40,374 nucleotides of DNA from Puniceicoccaceae bacterium (GTDB lineage: Bacteria > Verrucomicrobiota > Verrucomicrobiia > Opitutales > Opitutaceae): the NCBI GenBank assembly GCA_007695295.1, contig REEB01000093.1:1-40374 (forward strand), read 5' to 3'. The translations under genes and the position numbers were made by a program. This document shows positions 31,392 through 39,859 of this stretch, piece after piece; the stretch's first letter is position 1; the number at the start of each line of letters is the position of its first letter. Under the pieces are notes generated by a model that saw only the letters and a program-made list of their open reading frames with translations, was not told where the DNA came from and made no database searches.

Positions 31392-32819
31392 ATGACTGAA
31401 GAGCCAACTCATCCCTCTGCCAATCCCATTGCCCGGAGCGGGGCTTTCCACTACCGGCGCCGAGTGCGGCTGCCGGTGTCGGCCGCGGAAGCCTATGCCT
31501 GGCATGAGCGGCCGGGGGCGTTTGCCCGCCTGACCCCGTGGTGGGAGCCGGTGGGGGTGGAGCGGGCGACGGGCGGGATTGCCGACGGGGCGGAGGTCGT
31601 GCTGAGGGTCGGCCGGTGGCCGGTGCGTCTGCGCTGGGAGTTGCGGCACGGTCCGAACGAGCCCGGTGCAGTCTTTGTCGATCGCCAAGTGCGCGGTCCG
31701 TTCCGCTATTATCGGCATGAGCATGCGTTTGCGGATGAATCCGGAGGGAGCGGGTGCGTGCTGGAAGACCGGATCGAGTGCGGACTGCCGGGGGGTGCGG
31801 TGGGGCAATGGTTGGGCGGGAAAATCCTGCGGCGGAAATTTGAACGACTCTTCCGGTACCGCCATGCCATCACCCGGAACGATTTGTCATGCCGGCGGAG
31901 ATACGTATCCTGCGCAGCCATGAAAGTCTTGATCACCGGCGGAACCGGCTTGGTTGGCTCCGCGCTGCAACCCTTTCTCACCACCCAAGGCCATGAAGTG
32001 GCCGTGCTCTCACGCTCGGGCGGCGACGGCCGCATCGAGTGGGATCCGGAAGCGGGCCGGCTCGACGCGACGGCGTTGGAAGGCATCGACGCGGTCGTGC
32101 ACTTGGCCGGGGCGAATGTGGCGGACGGCCGCTGGACGGCGGCGAAGAAAAAAGCCATCTTGGAAAGCCGGGTGCAGGGCACGCGACTTCTGATGGAGCG
32201 CCTCGGGGCGCTGAAGCAACCGCCCCGGGTGGTGGTGTCGGCCTCCGGAATGAATTTTTATGGCGACACCGGGGATGCAGTGGTCACCGAAGATGCGCCT
32301 CCGGGCAAAGGTTTTCTGGCGGATGTCTGCCGGGCTTGGGAGGAGGAGGCGCAGGCCGCGGAGCGCTTTGGGGCCCGGCTGGTGCGGCTGCGGATCGGCT
32401 TGGTCCTGAGCGGCGAGGGCGGGGCACTGGCCAAGATGCTGCCGGCCTTCAAGACCGGTGCCGGAGGTCGGCTCGGCAGTGGTCAACAGTGGGTCAGTTG
32501 GGTGGCCTTGGACGACCTCCTCGGCATCATTCTGGCGGCCCTCCACGACGAACGTCTCACTGGACCGGTCAATGCCGTCACGCCCCATCCGGTGCGGAAC
32601 ACCGAGTTCACCGAGACCCTCGGTGAAGTGCTGCACCGGCCTGCGGTGGTGCCGGTGCCCGCTTTCGCCCTTAAGCTCATGTTCGGGGAAATGGCGAAGG
32701 AAGCGCTCCTGGCCAGCCTGCGGCTGGCGCCGGCGCGGCTGGAGGCCATCGGCCACGAGTTTGCCTTCCCCGAACTCGCCCCCGCCCTCCGTCATGCCCT
32801 CGGCAAGGATGAAGAGTAG
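31392..32819 (+). CDS. SRPBCC-TIGR01777 fusion: ligand-binding domain plus SDR-type epimerase
   Basis: A 475-residue two-domain protein. Residues about 18-165 resemble a START/SRPBCC hydrophobic-ligand domain (RRVRLPVSAAEAYAWHERPGAFARLTPWWEPV). From M177 a TIGR01777-family (YfcH/SulA-like) NAD(P)-binding domain begins with VLITGGTGLVGSAL and carries a HLAGANVADGRWT loop and SASGMNFYGDTGD. The junction (TRNDLSCRRRYVSCAA) is short and unremarkable. SRPBCC fusions to this family are known in other bacteria, but the reaction is not. An internal ATG at 31920 could give the epimerase domain alone. The flavoprotein gene follows after 18 bases. Confidence 0.87.
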   Translation: MTEEPTHPSANPIARSGAFHYRRRVRLPVSAAEAYAWHERPGAFARLTPWWEPVGVERATGGIADGAEVVLRVGRWPVRLRWELRHGPNEPGAVFVDRQVRGPFRYYRHEHAFADESGGSGCVLEDRIECGLPGGAVGQWLGGKILRRKFERLFRYRHAITRNDLSCRRRYVSCAAMKVLITGGTGLVGSALQPFLTTQGHEVAVLSRSGGDGRIEWDPEAGRLDATALEGIDAVVHLAGANVADGRWTAAKKKAILESRVQGTRLLMERLGALKQPPRVVVSASGMNFYGDTGDAVVTEDAPPGKGFLADVCRAWEEEAQAAERFGARLVRLRIGLVLSGEGGALAKMLPAFKTGAGGRLGSGQQWVSWVALDDLLGIILAALHDERLTGPVNAVTPHPVRNTEFTETLGEVLHRPAVVPVPAFALKLMFGEMAKEALLASLRLAPARLEAIGHEFAFPELAPALRHALGKDEE

Positions 32820-32837
32820 AACCTCCGGGGTGCGGCG

Positions 32838-33797
32838 ATGAACCCCCGGAGCGTGGCGGTGATTGGGGCCGGGCTTTCGGGACTGCTGGCGGCGCGGAAG
32901 CTGGCGGCGGCGGGGCTCTCCGTGGTGGTGTTGGAAAAAAGCCGCGGCCTGGGCGGGCGGATGGCGACGCGGCGGATCGGCGGGGCGGTCTGTGATCATG
33001 GGGCGCAGTTTTTCACCGTACGGGAGGAAGCCTTCGCCGCGGAAGTGCGGGAGTGGAGCGAGGGCGGGCTGGTCCGCCCCTGGTATGGCGGTCCGGGGGA
33101 GGCGGTGTCGTCGCATGTCCACTACATCTGTCCGGCGGGGATGACCGCCCCGGCCAAGCATCTCGCGAACGGCTTGGACGTGCGGCGGGAGACGCGGGTG
33201 ACGAACCTGCGGCGGGACCGGTGCTGGACGCTGGAGACGGCTGCCGGTGAACGCTTGGAGGCGGATCTTCTCCTTTGCACCGCACCACTGCCGCAGTTGC
33301 TGGAGCTGCTCGGCGGCCACCTCCCCGAGACCTCGCGGGCGGCGTTGGGTGGTATCGACTATGATCCCTGTCTAGCGGTCATGGCGGTGCTGGAGCGGCC
33401 CTCGCAGGTGCCCGCGCCCGGGTTTGTGCGGCCGGAGACCGGTCCGTTGGAGTGGGTGGCGGACAACCGGATGAAAGGCCTCGGGGAGCTTCCGGCCCTC
33501 ACCCTGCATGCCGGCTTTGCTTTCAGCCGTGAGCACTGGGAGACCGACCCGGAGGAAGTGACCCGGTTGCTGCTGGCGGCGGCGGACCCGTGGCTGGGCG
33601 GACCGGTGCGGTCGACTTCGTATCACCGCTGGCGCTACAGCAAGCCTTGCCGCACCCTCGACCGGCGTTGCTGGGAGCAATCTGCCCTCGGGCTGGTGCT
33701 GGCGGGTGATGCCTTCGGCGGACCCCGGGTGGAAGGGGCGGCGCTTTCGGGCTTGGCCGCGGCGGAGGCCCTGGCCAGAATGGCTGCTTCGTCTTAA
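32838..33797 (+). CDS. Renalase-like FAD-dependent oxidoreductase
   Basis: A 319-residue flavoprotein of the amine-oxidase/renalase-like group. The dinucleotide fold VAVIGAGLSGLLAARKL is at about 6-22, LEKSRGLGGRMATRRI binds FAD and CDHGAQFFTV is typical. The C-terminal LVLAGDAFGGPRVEGAALSGLAAAEAL closes the FAD site. Bacterial renalase-like enzymes oxidise unusual reduced nicotinamide isomers; the true substrate here is unknown. Its TAA stop overlaps the next ATG by one base (TAATG at 33795-33799), so translation is coupled to the M20 peptidase gene. Its neighbours suggest a reductive or amino-acid-linked pathway, but this is only context. Confidence 0.87.
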   Translation: MNPRSVAVIGAGLSGLLAARKLAAAGLSVVVLEKSRGLGGRMATRRIGGAVCDHGAQFFTVREEAFAAEVREWSEGGLVRPWYGGPGEAVSSHVHYICPAGMTAPAKHLANGLDVRRETRVTNLRRDRCWTLETAAGERLEADLLLCTAPLPQLLELLGGHLPETSRAALGGIDYDPCLAVMAVLERPSQVPAPGFVRPETGPLEWVADNRMKGLGELPALTLHAGFAFSREHWETDPEEVTRLLLAAADPWLGGPVRSTSYHRWRYSKPCRTLDRRCWEQSALGLVLAGDAFGGPRVEGAALSGLAAAEALARMAASS

Positions 33798-35020
33798 TGT
33801 CGGACCAAGGCAAAACCAGGGGATCCCTGCCGGCTCTTGCGGCGTGGGTGCGGGAGCACAGCGCCGGACCGGCGGCCGTCGGGATGGAGTTGCTCGAGCG
33901 CTGGTGCAAAATCGAGTCCGGCTCCAACCACGAGCCCGGCCTGGCCGCGATGGCGGCGGCGCTGGAAGCGAGTTACGGCGAGCTGCCCGCGGTGGAAATG
34001 CGGCGGCTGTGGCCGGCGGGCACCCGCGCATCGGGGGCGCCGGTGCTCAGTTTCCGCAAGCGGCCCCGGGCACCTTTCAAAGTCCTGCTCAGCGGGCACT
34101 ACGACACCGTTTATCCACCCGGCACGCTCTTTCCGGATCCACCCTTGGCCGACGGTCGCTTCAGGGCGCCGGGGGCGGCGGATATGAAAGGCGGCCTCGC
34201 CGTGCTCCGGACCGCCCTCGAAGTGGCCGAGGCACACCCTGCGGCCGCGGGGCTGGGGTGGGAAGTGCTGCTGACGCCGGATGAAGAAACCGGCTCGCTG
34301 AAGTCGCGGGCGCTGATTGAGGCGCGGGGACGCACCGCCGACCTCGCCCTCGTCTTCGAACCGGCGGCGCCGGACGGCTCCGTTATTCGCCGCCGGATGG
34401 GCGGGGGCGTCTTTGTGGCTGAAGTGGAAGGCCGGGCCGCCCATGCCGGCCGCGACTATGCCGAAGGCAGAAACGCGGTCGCGGCGCTGGCGCGTTTCAT
34501 CGCCGCGCTGGATGAGCTCAACGGCGCCCGGCGCGGGGTGATTGTGAATGCGGCCCGGATTGAAGGCGGCGGGGCGGCCAACGTGGTGCCGGACCAGGCC
34601 CGGGCGATCATCAACCTGCGGGTGGCGACGGCGGCGGGCCGGCGTTGGCTGGAGCGGGCGGTGGAACGGGCGCGGCGGCGGATCGAGCGGGAGCGCGGGG
34701 TAGAGGTGCGGTGGAGCGGAAGCTTCGCCCGGCCTCCGAAAGAGGCCAAGGCGCCCTGGGGGCGGTTCTTCGGCCGGCTGCGGACCTGCGGCCGGGCCCT
34801 TGGCCAGCGTATCACGTATATCGATACGGGCGGCGCATCGGACGGCAACCTTTTGGAAGCAGCCGGCCTCCCGGTGCTCGATGGCATGGGCATCGGCGGA
34901 GGGGAGCTGCACAGTGCGCGGGAGTTTGCCCTGCCGGAGACGCTGCGCCCGCGGGCCGAGCTGACCGCGCTGCTCCTGCTCAGCCTGGCGGCGGAGGTCG
35001 GGAGCGGAAAAATGCCATGA
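33797..35020 (+). CDS. M20-family metallopeptidase (carboxypeptidase G2-like)
   Basis: A 407-residue di-zinc hydrolase. Metal and catalytic residues fit the family: H101 and D103 (SGHYDTVYPPG), D129 (AADMKGG), E163/E164 (TPDEETGS), E188 (FEPAAPDG) and a late His in GGGELHSARE. The dimerisation domain contains GRAAHAGRDYAEGRNA. Such enzymes release C-terminal Glu or other acyl and amino groups from small N-acyl amino acids; there is no signal peptide. Its stop overlaps the start of astA by four bases (ATGA at 35017-35020). That coupling suggests a substrate in the N-succinyl amino acid field, which is inference. Confidence 0.92.
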   Translation: MSDQGKTRGSLPALAAWVREHSAGPAAVGMELLERWCKIESGSNHEPGLAAMAAALEASYGELPAVEMRRLWPAGTRASGAPVLSFRKRPRAPFKVLLSGHYDTVYPPGTLFPDPPLADGRFRAPGAADMKGGLAVLRTALEVAEAHPAAAGLGWEVLLTPDEETGSLKSRALIEARGRTADLALVFEPAAPDGSVIRRRMGGGVFVAEVEGRAAHAGRDYAEGRNAVAALARFIAALDELNGARRGVIVNAARIEGGGAANVVPDQARAIINLRVATAAGRRWLERAVERARRRIERERGVEVRWSGSFARPPKEAKAPWGRFFGRLRTCGRALGQRITYIDTGGASDGNLLEAAGLPVLDGMGIGGGELHSAREFALPETLRPRAELTALLLLSLAAEVGSGKMP

Positions 35021-36063
35021 AGCCCGACGACTCCGGACGCTTTCTCTTCCGGCCCGTGGAGGAGGGCGACCTGCCCGGGATCCGCCGGCTGGTCTCCTCC
35101 CTGCAAGACACGCTCACCACCCTGCCCAACGACGAGGCCTACCTCGAGGGCAAGGTGCATCTCTCATTGCGCAGCTTTTATCCGAAGGTGAAGACCCCGG
35201 GGGGCGAGCAGTACTTTTTCGTGCTCGAAGACCGGCGGTCCAAGTCGCCGGTGGGCACCTCGGCGATCGTGGCCCGGATCGGCGGCTTCGACCCCTTTTA
35301 TACCTACCAGATCCGCCCTGAGCCCCTCCGCCACCGTCCGCTCGGCATCGACCGCGAGCTGGAGGTTCTGCACCTCAAGATCACCCACAAAGGCCCCTCG
35401 GAGCTGTGCAGTTTGTATCTGGAAAAGGACTACAGGCGGGGCGGCCTGGGCCGGCTGCTCTCGCAGGCGCGGCTGATCTTCATGAACGCCTTTCCGGAGC
35501 GCTTCGATCCCGAGGTCCTGGCGGAGATTCGGGGCTATGTGGACGAGAACGGCCAAAGCCCCTTCTGGGAGGCGGTGGGGCGGCCGTTTTTCCAGAAGGA
35601 ATTTCTCATCGCCGATTTTCTCAGCGGCATGGGCAACAAGGACTTCATCAAGGACCTCATGCCCCGCCACCCCATCTACGTGGAGCTGCTGCCGGCTTCG
35701 GTGCGGGCGGTCATCGGCAAGGCGCACCCGCACTCCGTTCCGGCGCTTGTCATGCTGGAGCGGGAGGGTTTTCACCGGACCGACGAAGTGGATATTTTTG
35801 ACGCCGGCCCGATCCTGCGGGCGCGGTTGCGGGAGCTGGCGAGCCTGCGATCGATCCAGCGGCTGCCGGTCGCGGCGGAGCCGCCGCGCGAGGCGAGGCC
35901 GTGCCTGGTGGCGGTGCCGAGCCTGGCCTTTCGGGCGACGTTGGCCTGGGCGGAAATCGCGCCCGACGGGGTGCGCCTGGATGCACAAACGAAAGCCTGC
36001 CTGCCGGCGACACCGGCCGCGATGGTGGACGTGCTGCCCTTGGGCAACGCCGGGGCGGATTAG
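35017..36063 (+). CDS. astA: Arginine N-succinyltransferase
   Basis: A 348-residue GNAT-related enzyme that transfers succinyl from succinyl-CoA to arginine (or ornithine), the first step of the arginine succinyltransferase pathway. Strong matches include the N-terminal FRPVEEGDLPGIRRL, SELCSLYLEKDYRRGGLGRLLS, EIRGYVDENGQSPFWEAVG, FFQKEFLIADFLSG, LMPRHPIYVELLP and the HP-containing VIGKAHPHS before MLEREGF. The length fits the family. No astB, astC, astD or astE homologue is visible here; the upstream coupled gene is an M20 hydrolase instead. The gene ends tail to tail with a minus-strand gene, sharing TTAG. Confidence 0.93.
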   Translation: MKPDDSGRFLFRPVEEGDLPGIRRLVSSLQDTLTTLPNDEAYLEGKVHLSLRSFYPKVKTPGGEQYFFVLEDRRSKSPVGTSAIVARIGGFDPFYTYQIRPEPLRHRPLGIDRELEVLHLKITHKGPSELCSLYLEKDYRRGGLGRLLSQARLIFMNAFPERFDPEVLAEIRGYVDENGQSPFWEAVGRPFFQKEFLIADFLSGMGNKDFIKDLMPRHPIYVELLPASVRAVIGKAHPHSVPALVMLEREGFHRTDEVDIFDAGPILRARLRELASLRSIQRLPVAAEPPREARPCLVAVPSLAFRATLAWAEIAPDGVRLDAQTKACLPATPAAMVDVLPLGNAGAD

Positions 36064-36833
36064 TCGTAGCTGTGGTTCCGCCAGGAGCGGGTGAACATCA
36101 TCCGGCGCACGAGCCGGCCCGGGTTTCCGGAATCGGCAAATTCCTGGAAGGCGGGATCGGCGGAGACATGCAGGGAGGCGTATTCGGCGGCCATCCGGAA
36201 CTCGCGCCACATCTCCCGCTCCAGCTCGCGCAACTCCCGCCGCTCCTCGGATCCACGCTCGGCTTCGCGACGGGCGGCGCGGAGATCGCGGAGGTCGCGC
36301 ATCATGTCGCGGGCGGCGGTGTCAAAGTTCTGGAGCTCGACAGAGTTGGCGGTGGCTTCGAGCCAAGTGGAGCGAAAATCGCGGAGTTGCCGGCGGGCTT
36401 CCTGGCGGCGCTCGGCGCGTGCCTCGCGGGCGGCGGCACGCTCTTGGCGGGTGACGGCCGCGGCCTGATCGGTCAGTTCCGAAACCCGCGCCGGCGTGAG
36501 CCCAAGTTCATAGACCAAGTCGTCGCGGATGAGCACGAGGCGGTTTTGTGCGGCAATGAATTCACCCACTTCGAGGCCGAGAAAGGATTCACCGGCGGCG
36601 AGCCAGAAACCCAGATCAAGGCCGGGGCTGTGAAGGCTGAACCAAGTCTCTCCGTTGAGGGAGAAGACGGAACGAAACTCCACGTCGTCAAAAAAGGCGT
36701 CGGGCAGCGCGTCGTCTTCGAAGAGGTTCTCCCGCTCCTCTTGGAAGGCAGCGATGGCCGCCTCATCAGCGGCGCCGGCAATGGCGGTGAGCAGGACAAA
36801 AGCGAAACAGAGAATCAGCGGGGATCGGATCAT
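36060..36833 (-). CDS. Secreted coiled-coil protein, unknown function
   Basis: A 257-residue protein with a signal peptide (residues 1-21, ending IAGAAD). A mixed region follows, then a long Arg/Glu/Ala-rich helical segment (about 118-220) containing runs such as RQERAAAREARAERRQEARRQL that should form a coiled coil. No known family is recognised. The ATG at 36833 is preferred over one at 36872 because it puts the hydrophobic core at the N terminus. It is probably exported to the periplasm. It stands between astA (convergent, sharing four bases) and the PLD gene (same strand, 94 bases). Confidence 0.7.
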   Translation of the reverse strand: MIRSPLILCFAFVLLTAIAGAADEAAIAAFQEERENLFEDDALPDAFFDDVEFRSVFSLNGETWFSLHSPGLDLGFWLAAGESFLGLEVGEFIAAQNRLVLIRDDLVYELGLTPARVSELTDQAAAVTRQERAAAREARAERRQEARRQLRDFRSTWLEATANSVELQNFDTAARDMMRDLRDLRAARREAERGSEERRELRELEREMWREFRMAAEYASLHVSADPAFQEFADSGNPGRLVRRMMFTRSWRNHSYD

Positions 36834-36927
36834 GATGGAACGGATGGCGGCGGTAGACCTTTGAGTTTCCAACAGATCGGCCGGCTTTTCAAGCCGGGGA
36901 CCGCATTGGGCCGCGGCGGATCATGTC

Positions 36928-38424
36928 TCAGAGCAGCGGCGACAGGAGGCGCGCGATCCGCACCGCCAGCCGGACCGGAAAGGACCGCTGGTCCAACTCC
37001 TCGGCGGAAGCGAGTCGCGCATCCCTGAAGTCGTCTTCCAGCATTGCTTCGACGGAGCGTGCGAAAGCCGGGTCGTGGACTTCCATCGTCAGCTCGAAGT
37101 TCAGCCGGAAGGACCGGTTGTCGAAATTGGCGGAACCGATCATGGCGGAGGTGTCATCCTTGAGCAGCGCCTTGTAATGAAGAAACCCTGCGCCATGGCG
37201 ATAGATTTGGACCCCCGCCTCCTCCAGCGGAGCGACATAGGACCACCCCGCCCACTTGACGAGGGAGTTGTCGCTGTCCTCGGGAAGGAGGATGCGGACC
37301 TCGACTCCGCGGAGTGACGCCATCTGGAGGGCGCTGACGATCGCTTCGTCGGGAACGAAGTAAGGACTGGCGATCCAGAGGCGCTTGGTGGCGGTGTTGA
37401 TGGTGTCGAGGAAGTAAAGGGCACAGGCGGGAAACGCATCGGCCGGCCCTGAGGGCAGGCAGAGCACGGTCTGGTTTGCGCCATCGGGCGCCGCTTCCGG
37501 AGTCCATTCGAGGTCGAGCAGCTCGCCCTGCACCCAGAACCAATCCTCCAGAAACGAAATCTGCACCAGCTGCACCGCCGGGCCGGAAATGCGGACTTTC
37601 GCGTCCAGCCACGGAGACCAAGCCGGGTCGAGGCCGAGGTATTCATCGCCGAGATTGGCCCCGCCGGTCCAGGCGGTGCGCCCATCGACCACGACCATTT
37701 TGCGGTGGTTGCGGAAGTTGATCTGGAAGCGGCTGAAGATGCCCGTAAGGTCGTTGAAGACGCTGACCTCGATTCCGGCCTCGCGCATGCGCTCGCGGTA
37801 GGCGCCGGGGAGCTGGTAACTGCCGATGCCATCGTAGATGAAATACACCCTCACTCCGCGGGCGGCCGCATCAAGCAGCCGATCCTGCAGACGGCGGCCG
37901 AGGTCATCATCGCGCACGGTATAAAACTGTACCAGGATGTAGTCGGCGGCCGCATCGATGCCTTCCAGGATGGAGTCGAAGATTGCGTCCCCACCACGGA
38001 GCAGCTCGACGGAGTTGGCGCTGGTGGCGGGCAGATTGACGAGCGCGGATTTCAGTGCAAAGGCCTCGTCTTCGACGATGAAGCCGGCTGCTTCGATCCG
38101 GTCCACGGTGAGGGTGATGATCGGGCTGGTTTCTTGGCGACTGGCGTGGCGTTTGGTCTCGTAGCCGCGGAAATTGGAGTCTCCAAAAAACCAATACAAC
38201 GGCACGGCGACATAGGGCATGGTGTTGAGTGAGACGGCCCAGGCGATCGCACCTTGGGAGGAGCGCGGCTGCATGATGGCGTCGATTGAAGTGAACGCCC
38301 CGGCGAGGTGGGCCAAGGCGAGGAAAAAAAGCAGGAAGCGCTTCTTGCGCTCGCGCACATAGTGGCCCGAGCGGCGGGCGCCCGCACGGGTGGCTTCAAG
38401 GGATCTTCGCAAACGGGGCTGCAT
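36928..38424 (-). CDS. Cardiolipin synthase-type phospholipase D protein
   Basis: A 498-residue membrane-attached enzyme with two N-terminal helices (about 29-50 and 60-80) and two PLD HKD motifs: H240, K242, D247 (HRKMVVVDGRTAWTGGANLGDEYLG) and H416, K418, D423 (HYKALLKDDTSAMIGSANFDNRS). Cardiolipin synthases join two phosphatidylglycerols (or another phosphatidyl donor and acceptor) at the inner membrane. The layout and length match the Cls family. I chose the ATG at 38424; a longer frame starting at 38625 overlaps the divergent BrkB gene and has no similarity. It is divergent from the YihY/BrkB gene with a 120-base spacer. Confidence 0.93.
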   Translation of the reverse strand: MQPRLRRSLEATRAGARRSGHYVRERKKRFLLFFLALAHLAGAFTSIDAIMQPRSSQGAIAWAVSLNTMPYVAVPLYWFFGDSNFRGYETKRHASRQETSPIITLTVDRIEAAGFIVEDEAFALKSALVNLPATSANSVELLRGGDAIFDSILEGIDAAADYILVQFYTVRDDDLGRRLQDRLLDAAARGVRVYFIYDGIGSYQLPGAYRERMREAGIEVSVFNDLTGIFSRFQINFRNHRKMVVVDGRTAWTGGANLGDEYLGLDPAWSPWLDAKVRISGPAVQLVQISFLEDWFWVQGELLDLEWTPEAAPDGANQTVLCLPSGPADAFPACALYFLDTINTATKRLWIASPYFVPDEAIVSALQMASLRGVEVRILLPEDSDNSLVKWAGWSYVAPLEEAGVQIYRHGAGFLHYKALLKDDTSAMIGSANFDNRSFRLNFELTMEVHDPAFARSVEAMLEDDFRDARLASAEELDQRSFPVRLAVRIARLLSPLL

Positions 38425-38544
38425 GGCAGAAGGGGTTGTGGTGCGATGGAAGCAGACCTTGCAAGCGGGAGCAATCCCGTCGCGGTGGCCGGCGAAAGGG
38501 GAATAGGCGTTGCCAAGCCAGTCGGTTGCGGGGATGGTCGCGCC

Positions 38545-39471
38545 ATGCGCAAGACCCTGCGGCACCATCTCTCCCTCCTCTTCACCGCGGCGAAAAACTG
38601 GTCCGCCGACAAGGCCTTTCAGCATGCGGCGGCGCTGGCGTTTTACACCCTCTTTTCAATGGCGCCGCTGCTTATCATCGCCATCACCATGACGGGCCTG
38701 GTCTTCGGAGAGCGGGCGGCGGAGGGGCAGCTTTTGCGCACGCTCGAAGAGTGGCTGGGCCCGGAGGGAGCGGAGGCGATGGAAATGACGATTGCGGCCA
38801 CGGATCCGCGGCAGAGCGGTTGGCTGGCCACCGTGTTCGGCTTCGTGCTCCTGGCGATCGGTGCCACCACCGTTTTCGGGCAGTTGCAGATGTCATTGAA
38901 TGAAATCTGGAGAGTGACTTCCAACCCCAGCAGAAGCAGCCTCCTGCTGCTCCTGAAAACGCGCTTTCTCTCCCTCACGCTGGTGCTCACAATCGGGTTT
39001 TTGCTCTTAGTGTCACTGATGCTGACGGCGGTGCTGAGCGCGGTGGTCCGCTTCTTCCAGGACCTGATCCCCTTGCCGGGAATCCTGCTTCAGATCACGG
39101 ACATTACGGTCTCATTGATCATTATCAGCTTTCTTTTCGCGGCGATCTTCAAAGTCCTTCCGGATGTGAAAATCCCCTGGAAGGAAGCGCTCACGGGCAG
39201 CTTCATCACCGCGGTGTTGTTCATCTTCGGAAAGTATTTGATTTCCCTCTACATCACCTACACCGGAGTGACCTCGGCCTATGGGGCGGCCGGCTCGGTG
39301 GTGGCCATCCTGCTCTGGGTGAATTACTCGGGGTTGATCCTGTTTTTCGGGGTGCAGGTGACCAAAGCCTACGCCGAGGACCGGGGCGTGCCGATCGAGC
39401 CGAAACCAACCGCGGTGCGCCTGCGCTACCAGTTGCTGACCGAAGACAGTGACGACGCTCCGAGACGGTGA
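38545..39471 (+). CDS. YihY/BrkB-family membrane protein
   Basis: A 308-residue integral membrane protein with about six hydrophobic helices. The family landmarks are DKAFQHAAALAFYTLFSMAPLLIIA, VFGQLQMSLNEIWRV, LPDVKIPWKEALTGSFITAVLF and YGAAGSVVAILLWVNYSGLILFFG. YihY/BrkB proteins are widespread inner-membrane proteins of uncertain role, sometimes linked to lipid or polar-solute movement. I chose the ATG at 38545; upstream in-frame starts lie inside the regulatory space between the two divergent genes. It may share regulation with the cardiolipin synthase gene. Confidence 0.9.
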   Translation: MRKTLRHHLSLLFTAAKNWSADKAFQHAAALAFYTLFSMAPLLIIAITMTGLVFGERAAEGQLLRTLEEWLGPEGAEAMEMTIAATDPRQSGWLATVFGFVLLAIGATTVFGQLQMSLNEIWRVTSNPSRSSLLLLLKTRFLSLTLVLTIGFLLLVSLMLTAVLSAVVRFFQDLIPLPGILLQITDITVSLIIISFLFAAIFKVLPDVKIPWKEALTGSFITAVLFIFGKYLISLYITYTGVTSAYGAAGSVVAILLWVNYSGLILFFGVQVTKAYAEDRGVPIEPKPTAVRLRYQLLTEDSDDAPRR

Positions 39472-39610
39472 CCCATGATGCGGTCCGCGGGCCTGCCGGT
39501 GCTCATAGCGGAAACCATCCCGGATGGAACAGGGTGCACGACAATTTTCATCCAAGAGCCGATGCCGCAGCCCCGGCAGGGCCGGGGGAAAAGGAGTGTC
39601 GGGCGCCTCA

Positions 39611-39624
39611 GGCCCGGCCGGGCC
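39611..39624. repeat. Perfect GC palindrome after the BrkB gene
   Basis: GGCCCGGCCGGGCC is its own reverse complement over 14 bases. It lies about 140 bases after the BrkB stop, in a GC-rich stretch with repeated GGCCGG blocks, immediately before the shift to lower GC. No T-tract follows, so a simple intrinsic terminator is not supported. Confidence 0.45.
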
Positions 39625-39651
39625 GGCGGGACATGACCTCCTCATAAGGCA

Positions 39652-39789
39652 ATGAATAAATGTGCTGTTATCTTTGATGTCGATGGAGCGATTATTCAAT
39701 CCAGGCCAGTCACTTTCGCCTTGGAAAAACAGCATGGAATCTCCCGGAAAATGATGGCACCCTTCTTCGAACAGCGGTTCCCGGGATGT
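39652..39789 (+). pseudogene. Truncated HAD-superfamily hydrolase
   Basis: The first 46 residues read as the N terminus of a haloacid dehalogenase-like phosphatase: nucleophile motif FDVDGAIIQS with D9 and D11, then FALEKQHGISRKMMAPFFEQRFPGC, where the cap domain should begin. After Cys46 the frame continues into unrelated Ser/Asn-rich sequence and stops at 39885, overlapping the start of the GNAT gene. The core-fold remainder with motifs II-IV is missing from the window. An AAGG lies just before the ATG, so it may still be translated as a short peptide. Base composition is lower in GC than in the preceding genes. Confidence 0.7.
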
Positions 39790-39859
39790 AGTAGTGTGAG
39801 CAATCCTGTCCGAAACTCCAACCACTCTTCTCGTGAAGGTCTGTTCCTACTTCCAATCA

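Noticed and set aside
31293-31865. An N-terminal extension of the minus-strand Gfo/Idh gene
   Set aside because: It runs antisense into the SRPBCC domain of the divergent gene, while the ATG at 31292 gives the normal family start.
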